Shown piece by piece: positions 58,004 to 64,000 of a stretch of 64,000 nt of DNA. Source of the stretch: Lycorma delicatula (lineage: Eukaryota; Arthropoda; Insecta; Hemiptera; Fulgoridae). Each line of letters starts with the position of its first letter. The first letter of the stretch is position 1. A model generated the notes under the pieces. The model was not told the origin of the DNA, made no database searches, and saw nothing but the letters and a program-made list of their open reading frames with translations. The position numbers were made by a program, and so were the translations under genes. The stretch spans positions 37,209,520-37,273,519 of the forward strand of contig NC_134464.1 of assembly GCF_047948215.1 (NCBI RefSeq), given 5' to 3'.

Positions 58004-58401
58004 GGTACGCAAGGGATGTCGTGGTGACCGGTAACGTAACATGATGGCTGTCTTCCTCTACGGGATCACTCAACAGATTTGAGTGCATCTGTTGAGTTCT
58101 CATCTGAGATAGAACAACAGACATGGAGTTATATCTCCACGTCTAAGGTGTATATATATTTATTGCTTTTCACTGTTTAAAATTATCGCTAAAAAATTTT
58201 AAATTGTGAACGACCAGTTACTGGCTGTTTTTCAAGTAATAATTATTTCAGTCCGGATGGTTGTTTTTAAAAATTAGGAACTACTGGCAGTTTAATTTTT
58301 CGAATGAATTGATATAAAATGTGATTTAGTTATATATGATCGATGGAAAGTAAACTGAAGGAAGAAAATGATTAATCGGTACGTTATCATTGATCACTCC
58401 G

Positions 58402-58418
58402 TACACACACACACACAC

Positions 58419-58454
<36 letters not shown>
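58402..58454. repeat. (CA)n-(GA)n microsatellite
   Basis: CA repeats pass directly into a long GA run. Confidence 0.95.
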
Positions 58455-58456
<2 letters not shown>

Positions 58457-59589
58457 TTTAGTTATTGGTTTGGACTAATAATCAAATTATTTTGGTAACG
58501 CATAAAAAACACAAACATGTGGAGATTGGACCGATGTCCGTTAATTTAAATGGATATCGCTAGATGGCATTCAGAACTCTCTCATTTCTTCTCTTTCTAT
58601 CTCCGTGTTTTATTATGGAGGTTCTCAGTTACGTCATCAGTTGACGGGGAGATACCCAACGTGAATAATTAGTAAATACTGTCACTTGCATTCAATTTTT
58701 TATAATTTCCTTTTTACCAAAACGCATACAGTAGATGCATATGCAAACAGCTTGTCTGTTTCTAACTTTTAACAAAAGTACAAAAAATAAATTCTTAATA
58801 ATAAGAAATAAAATAAACAGATAATAGAGTACAAATTTCGTATTCCTCATATTGCTGAATAGTAATATAAAAACTATGGAATGACAAGATATAGAACCGA
58901 TAATCGATAGTTAGAATTGTAAACAATCCTGTCTTTAGTCCTAAATGTTCAATTTGGGTTATCGGTTCGATTGATGGACCAAACGGAGGGTGTGAGGCCT
59001 TGCAAGACGTTTGCTAAAATTTCAACTCTTATACTCGTATCTTCGTAATACGTGACCTTAAGATTACTTCTTCCTATTCTCAGTTCTGATATATTATTTA
59101 TTGTATTTTAAATAAACTCTGCAGGTTTTCTTTTTCAAATACAATCTCATACAAACTTTTATATCGGCCTCTTTAAATTTTAATTATTAGTCGCATTTTC
59201 ATATTTACCTTATCAAAATAAAATGAATTCTAATAACCATTACTGATTGAAATTGCTATTATTTGATATTGGTTGATAAATTATAATCCATTTGTTTTTT
59301 AGTTTTAAAAACACCAAATTGGGCGAGTTCACCGAAAAGATTAATTAATTATTAGATGGATAACAGAAAATATTTGCAGAATTTTTTTTACGAATCTCAG
59401 AAGGACGTATAATGTGAAGTTAAATTAAAAAGCAGTAAAAGAAGGTTATAATTTAATCTTTTAAAGGTATATAGTATAAATGAAATTAAATTGTATACCG
59501 AACAGAAAAGTGGTTGGATTGTAAAATAATATACTGGTGACATACAGGTACCTTCAAGTTTTACATTATTAAGAAACAAGTTATGATTA

Positions 59590-59620
59590 ACTTGGGGTGT
59601 TAAGATTCAACACCCCAAGT
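59590..59620. repeat. perfect 12-bp inverted repeat with G4/C4 stem
   Basis: ACTTGGGGTGTT and AACACCCCAAGT are separated by AAGATTC. The stem is GC-rich in an AT-rich desert, so it would be stable in RNA or single-stranded DNA. Confidence 0.75.
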
Positions 59621-60382
59621 ACAGGTCAACTAATATGGTTTTTTTTTGTTTCATTACACATTATATGTTGCAAAGTACACATGTTTACGAAATAAAAATA
59701 ACTTATCATTCGTAATTAAATAAAGTCATAAAAATAAAAAAAATAAAAAAAAAAATATTAATGAAAATTTTGGCTTAGACTGTAAAATTTAAATGCTGTA
59801 ATAAAAACAAGACCATTATTTCGTAGTTATAAAATTAAATTTATATAATTTTTTTACTTTAAAACAGAAAAAACCCACAAATAATAATCCAGTTATAATA
59901 TGCATAATTCAGATGTTCCCTGTACTGTTTGTTTAAAAAAAAATGAAAGAAAAACATTATTAATTTTAATATCTGGTGTAATATTAATAATAAAGATAAG
60001 TAATGGGTCATACATAACAAGACCTAAAAGAAATATAAATAACAATTTACATAAATTATGTCGACTTTTACAAACTGTAAAAAAGCTTTTATTCCAGTGT
60101 CTTTGCGAATTTAAAAAATTTACACATTAAATTAACTTATGTATTCCAACTTTTTTTGTGTATTCTTTTTCACCGTTTGAGATTTTGTTTTAAATCGTTT
60201 TTTACAACAATACTTTTTAGATTATACGTAAAATGTAGTATTCGTTTTAACTTGTTTTCTTTTATCCATTCAAAGTGTTATATATGTATATAAAAATAGT
60301 GTTAAAACTCGCTTTATAATAACACGAAAATGACCGGTATTATATCACTTCATTCTGCTAAAGTTTTCGATTTATTTATTTT

Positions 60383-61262
60383 TACTTTTTCGTCTGTATA
60401 GCGCTGTAGCAAAGCTACAGCTTTAGAAAGGAAAGTATTGTAATCGGTCCAATTTGGGCATATGCGGTTTTCACCGGATCTTGACGTTTTGACACCTAAA
60501 GAACCCAAAAAACCGGATGAAAAATTTTCCGGATGTTAATGTTCGTATATGCGGGTGCGTGTTCGGTGTTGGCCTATGTATCACCTTACATCTTCAGAAC
60601 TACTGGACCGATATCAACCAAACTTGATCAGATTACTGTTATATATGAGGTATAGATGCCATTAAAGTTTCAACTTAAAAGGTCAAGCGGGTGACTTTGT
60701 AGAACAAGATCACCCTCAGTATCTCGAGATTTCACCCAATTAAGGTCATATTTCTCTTAGGCATATTTGTTAACAATTAAAAGATAATAATATCTACAAA
60801 AAACCTTTGGCAAAATTGCAATCTTATCCCAAAAAATGCTCTAAACAACTATTATGTTGTGACGTTACAGATGAGCAGTAGAATTAAATAAATGAATAAT
60901 ATTTAAAATGTAAAAAAGTAACTCGATCTAGCTGGTGTCGAATTCGATCACTCGGTACCTGGTACGTTAAGCCTAGAGGCTACACCATTCGGCTGACCGT
61001 ACAAGCGGAATGTGTTCTATGTAGGTTGTAATTACATTAGTTTAGTTATTTTCGACTGTCGCCGCTAGTACCGCCACACCCGCGCGAATTAAATACGGTA
61101 TGCGCACGCGCTTTAATTAGAATCATTGAATTAAATAAAATGATAAATATTTTAAATTATGTTGTATGTGTAAGCCGTGCATCAGAAACAACACATTGTT
61201 GTAGGACTTTCGCGGAACGCAGCATAGCCACCTGATGGGAAAGTCCTACAACTGTGTTGTCC
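60383..61262 (+). mobile_element. element C, best-preserved copy
   Basis: The left hairpin has a perfect inner stem, GCTGTAGC and GCTACAGC around AAA. Conserved internal phrases are TTTTGACACCTAAAGAACCC, CTACTGGACCGATATCAACC and TTAAAAGGTCAAGCGGGTGA. A tRNA-like segment (about 60918-61065) reads on the minus strand TGGTGTAGCC ... GATCGAATTCGACACC. The right hairpin pairs ACAACACATTGTTGTAGGAC (61189-61208) with GTCCTACAACTGTGTTGT (61243-61260). There is no coding capacity. Confidence 0.85.
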
Positions 61263-61706
61263 GCTTTTTTTAAATGAAAAAAAATCAAATAAATAAAGTT
61301 TTGATTTTTTATTTAAAAAAGTGAAATTTATACATTATCAAATACATAAAAAATGAAACTTAAACAAAAACCTATTGGTTATTTTTTTTTTTACCAAGAG
61401 TGGTGTTTTACTCTGTTAGCAAATTTTATTTCCATGAGTCCTTGCCTTGACCCCTAGGTTTATAGCGGCATGCGAATTACGTAGCAGGATGGTAGAAGGT
61501 GACAAGCAGGCAGGCTTTCGTTGCCTGAAAACTGTGACGTTAAAGCTTTGGGCCAGCTTCCCATCACTCAGAAAATTTTATCTACTAAATCTTTCAAAAG
61601 TAATCCTCATTTTTTAAAAATAAAAATGGCAATTCGGAAGATGGTTCTGTACTTCAAAAACAATAATAATAACAATAATTTAATTTATTAAAGAAAACAG
61701 AAGTGA
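61263..61706. other. AT-rich, then mixed sequence
   Basis: 61430-61570 has ordinary base composition and may be part of the retrotransposon that follows, but I recognise no motif. Confidence 0.4.
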
Positions 61707-62055
61707 GTGTTCATGTGGATATCCAGTCACTGCAGCATCACAAGAAATAAGGCCGTGAACGCTGCTGCACATACCGCTCCCAAAGTCGTGGAAGAGGACC
61801 TCTCTCATATAACATCAAAAGATGCAAGAGTTGCGGTAACTTCCGCCACCGAAAAGAAGAGGAATATGGAATGGAGAACTGATTCAACAAAATTATATGT
61901 ATTAAAGGATTCTCAAAAATATAAAGTCACAAAAAAAGAAGAGAAGATGCGTTGTTAAATGACTCACAGGATTGGACACGCAAACCTAACATCGACGTAT
62001 TTGTTGACTGGGGAAGAAATACTAACATGTGCTGACTATAACACTACAATTACGG
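61707..62055 (+). pseudogene. decayed non-LTR retrotransposon RNase H end and tail
   Basis: The frame from 61707 reads FMWISSHCSITRNKAVNAAA, a degraded form of the RNase H WxPxHxGxxGNExAD signature, then KKRNMEWRTDSTKLY and a stop at 61956. In another frame the tail continues: THRIGHANLTSTYLLTGEE, then TCADYNTTITVKY, matching the RIGHTRLTNLYLLTGE segment and Cys/His region of the 13.7-14.8 kb element, but from a different lineage. Both key residues of the signature (G, E) are substituted, and a frameshift lies near 61958. It ends where a SINE-B tail begins. Confidence 0.8.
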
Positions 62056-62069
62056 TCAAATACTTCTCT

Positions 62070-62310
62070 CTCACTCTCTCTCTTTCTTTTCTGTTTAGCT
62101 CCGAAACCACTGTAAGGTATTACTTTAGGGGATGATATGTATGAATGTAAATGAAGTGTAGTGTTTTACAGTCTCAGGTCGACCATTCTTAATATGTGTG
62201 GTTAATTGAAACCCAACCACCAAAGAACACCGGTATTCACGATCTAGTATACAAACCAGTATAAAAGTAACAGTCTTTACTGGGGTTTGAATCTTGGAAC
62301 TTTGGATCGG
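62070..62310 (-). mobile_element. SINE-B, head truncated
   Basis: The minus strand shows CCCCAGTAAAGACTGTTAC, GGTGTTCTTTGGTGGTTGGG, TTTCAATTAACCACACATAT and a GGAGCTAAACAGAAAAG tail next to a GA/CT tract. The tRNA-like head is absent. 62311-62690 is AT-rich with nothing recognised. Confidence 0.85.
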
Positions 62311-62700
62311 TTAAATACCTGCTAATCAAAAGCAAAAATATGAACAGTGAAAAATATAGGTTTATCAAAGAATTTGTGAAGGGTTCTGTGAAATAGAAAA
62401 ACATTTATCAATACTCTAATTAATATCCTTCATAAAAAATAATTTTTTTATCATATCAGGTCAATAAGAATTTTAAGAATAGCCCGTACATCCCATGTAC
62501 ACGGTCATTTCACAGCCGTATAAGGGTATACCAATACACAGCTGTGTAATCTATGTTTTGTGTATTGTTCGTCATTGCATAAGCCCTTTTCAGCTTTTTT
62601 TGTGAGTTTTTAAATTTGTTGTAACTTTTTAGTTTTTGCTTTTTAATGTATTTACCAAGAAAAATGCATAAGGCAATTAATCTTTAACAAATATTTTAGC

Positions 62701-62867
62701 GGCCTCGGTGGTGGGAGTGGTTGCGTCTCGGCCTTTCATCCCAAGGTTCCGAGTTCGAATCCCGCGGTCAGGCATGGCATTTTTACACACTAGATTGTTA
62801 TTCAACTCATCCTCATTCTTTGAAGTAGTATCTAACGGTGGTCCCGGAGGTTAAAATAAAACAATAG
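62701..62867 (+). mobile_element. SINE-A with 12-bp direct repeat
   Basis: Head GGCCTCGGTGGTGGGAGTGG, B box GAGTTCGAATCCCG, body CTCATCCTCATTCTTTGAAG, tail GGTCCCGGAGGTTAAAATAA. ATATTTTAGCGG lies at 62691-62702 and 62868-62879; the last two bases overlap the head, so the true duplication is 10-12 bases. Confidence 0.92.
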
Positions 62868-62879
62868 ATATTTTAGCGG

Positions 62880-63522
62880 GTGTACTGTATTCTTCGATGC
62901 AGTTGCCATTACTAACAGTGCTACAGAAAATTTTACAAAGGAATTGCTAGCAATTAGCTTTGAAAATCTTTTGAAGAATTAGTTCCAAATTTAATAAATT
63001 ATTAAATAATTTAGAAGTGTTTTTGTTATGTCATTTCATGCTTTCGGTCAATAAATTCTTTCTAAATACAGTAATTAGCAAAAGCACTTTTTCCTCATTG
63101 CTCCAAAAGTGTTTGTTATTATGTGTATATACTCCTGTTTCTATGTGTGTGGGTTACATAACTTACAAATATTTATTACAAATTTAATATTCATAGAATA
63201 AATTCCAACTGGAAGTTTATTAATCCGACTAGAAGGTATAGTATTCTTTACACAGACTGTACGGAAATACTAATTTATATTATACAGTAGCCAAGTTGTA
63301 GTTAAAATCGTTTTAAACAACTTCAAAGTTATTTAAAATTAATACCGTTTTAAATAAACATCATGTCATCTCTATTATGATTAAAAACATTGAAAATGAA
63401 GATCATAATTCAAATTTATTTACTTTCATTTTCCTAAGTAGATGGAGATCAGATGAAAAGTGTCTCAAATTAAAGCACAACTCATTACTCTATTAAAAAT
63501 ATAATAATAATAATATTGCTTT
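62880..63522. other. AT-rich intergenic sequence
   Basis: No repeat or gene recognised. It lies downstream of the minus-strand exon described next. Confidence 0.5.
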
Positions 63523-63738
63523 TTTATTTTATTTATTCAAGTATACATAAATTCATGAAAGTTTACAACTATGCGTATAATGTATTTTTACAACACCACT
63601 AATTAGCTAAATTAGCGTTCTGTGTGGAGATTTACAATAATAATTTAGATTTACAATAAATTTGAAAAAGGATCAAATTATTGCATTTATTTATAAGTAT
63701 CTGGGAGGAACCCTTGGACTCCACTGTGTTTCTTATTC
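63523..63738 (-). promoter_or_regulatory. 3' untranslated region with AATAAA signals
   Basis: On the minus strand, downstream of the TGA, an AATAAA occurs at about 63691-63686, and three overlapping AATAAA hexamers at 63537-63523, some 200 bases after the stop. This fits polyadenylation of the gene whose last exon follows. AT-rich DNA produces such hexamers by chance, so the assignment depends on the exon being real. Confidence 0.4.
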
Positions 63739-63984
63739 TCATGGTTGTGGGAATAATACTGATAAATCTCCAAACGAATTAATTTGACAGGGCTGTTGTA
63801 GGCTCTTATATACACAATCTTTAGATTTAGGATGATCTCCATTCAGCAGTGTTTCAAGTTCCTTCACGGTTCTTGAATTGGAGGTAAATGAACCTTTCCT
63901 GTCAAAAAATCTTATCCGTTTTGGGGTATGACAGTACCCATTTCCATTTCCGAGTATGACAGTATAATCATTTCTGTCACGGTG
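63739..63984 (-). CDS. probable terminal exon of a host gene, product unknown
   Basis: The minus strand is open for 81 codons from 63984 to a TGA at 63739-63741. It has no methionine start and runs out of an in-frame TAG at 63987-63985, whose AG fits a splice acceptor (AACATAG before CACCGTGACAG). A second possible acceptor is the CAG about ten bases further in. The peptide begins HRDRNDYTVILGNGNGYCHT, has a basic PKRIRFFDRKGS stretch, SRTVKELETLLNGDHPKSKD in the middle, and ends GDLSVLFPQP. Composition is balanced and clearly richer in G and C than the flanks, and AATAAA hexamers follow. I do not recognise the family. Upstream exons would lie beyond the window. An old transposon coding piece is the main alternative. 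Confidence 0.5.
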   Translation of the reverse strand, partial: HRDRNDYTVILGNGNGYCHTPKRIRFFDRKGSFTSNSRTVKELETLLNGDHPKSKDCVYKSLQQPCQINSFGDLSVLFPQP

Positions 63985-64000
63985 CTATGTTACGATTGGA

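Larger units (their letters stand above)
58004..60382. other. AT-rich sequence with microsatellite and a hairpin
   Basis: A (CA)n-(GA)n tract covers 58402-58454. A perfect 12-base hairpin is at 59590-59620. The 76-codon ATG frame at 59900-60130 has no recognisable domain and AT-driven composition. Confidence 0.5.

Noticed and set aside
56041..58455. CRISPR-like or phased-repeat appearance of CA/GA tracts
   Set aside because: These are plain dinucleotide microsatellites without spacers.
59900..60130. 76-codon frame with ATG
   Set aside because: Lysine/leucine/asparagine-rich composition expected from A-rich sequence; no domain, no relatives in the window and no context.

Overview
This window is eukaryotic, AT-rich, non-coding-dominated nuclear DNA, most likely from an insect. 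The evidence is the dense mix of tRNA-derived SINEs, 5'-truncated non-LTR retrotransposons, broken Tc1/mariner transposases, long (TA)n/(CA)n/(GA)n tracts and arthropod-type transposon ends. The repeat style reminds me of Hemiptera, but that is an impression and not a demonstration. There are no operons, rRNA genes, CRISPR arrays or intact tRNA genes. No intact long gene lies inside the window. The one stretch that looks like host coding sequence is an apparent terminal exon on the minus strand at the right edge (63739-63984), followed by AATAAA signals.

Repeat families, with labels local to this window: SINE-A (about 155 bp, tRNA-like head with a B box, A-rich tail); SINE-B (about 295 bp, a different tRNA-like head, ending CTAAACAGGAAAA); element C (about 0.8-0.9 kb, hairpin near each end, optional 160-bp tRNA-like segment); element D (about 0.6-0.7 kb, ACTTCCTTGTACG at both ends in inverted orientation, internal tRNA-like B box); module E (about 0.7 kb); and family F (short pieces ending in CACTCTGT-type termini).

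Layout. 0-5 kb: AT-rich DNA with a possible LTR, a GC-rich remnant, a SINE-B, a small foldback and an unexplained GC island. 5-8.4 kb: elements D, A, B and C, with three SINEs nested inside one C copy. 9.5-10.8 kb: three tandem units of about 256 bp, the first split by a retroposed insert. 12.4-15.6 kb: SINEs and two non-LTR retrotransposon tails. 16-27 kb: AT desert with module E, a foldback and C copies. 27.4-37.4 kb: two inverted 1.6-kb copies of one unit (transposase remnant plus module E) around a 6.7-kb interior. 37.4-54 kb: D copies, non-LTR tails and three different decayed Tc1/mariner-type transposases. 54-63 kb: C, B and A copies, a 16-bp periodic GTCCA array and another frameshifted non-LTR tail. 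63.5-64 kb: the 3' end of a probable host gene.

The elements connect mechanistically: SINE-A and SINE-B have different heads but a shared 3' tail, which suggests mobilisation by one LINE. C and D share the order of several motifs and may be distant relatives. I found no convincing new multi-gene system. The notable content is repeat architecture.
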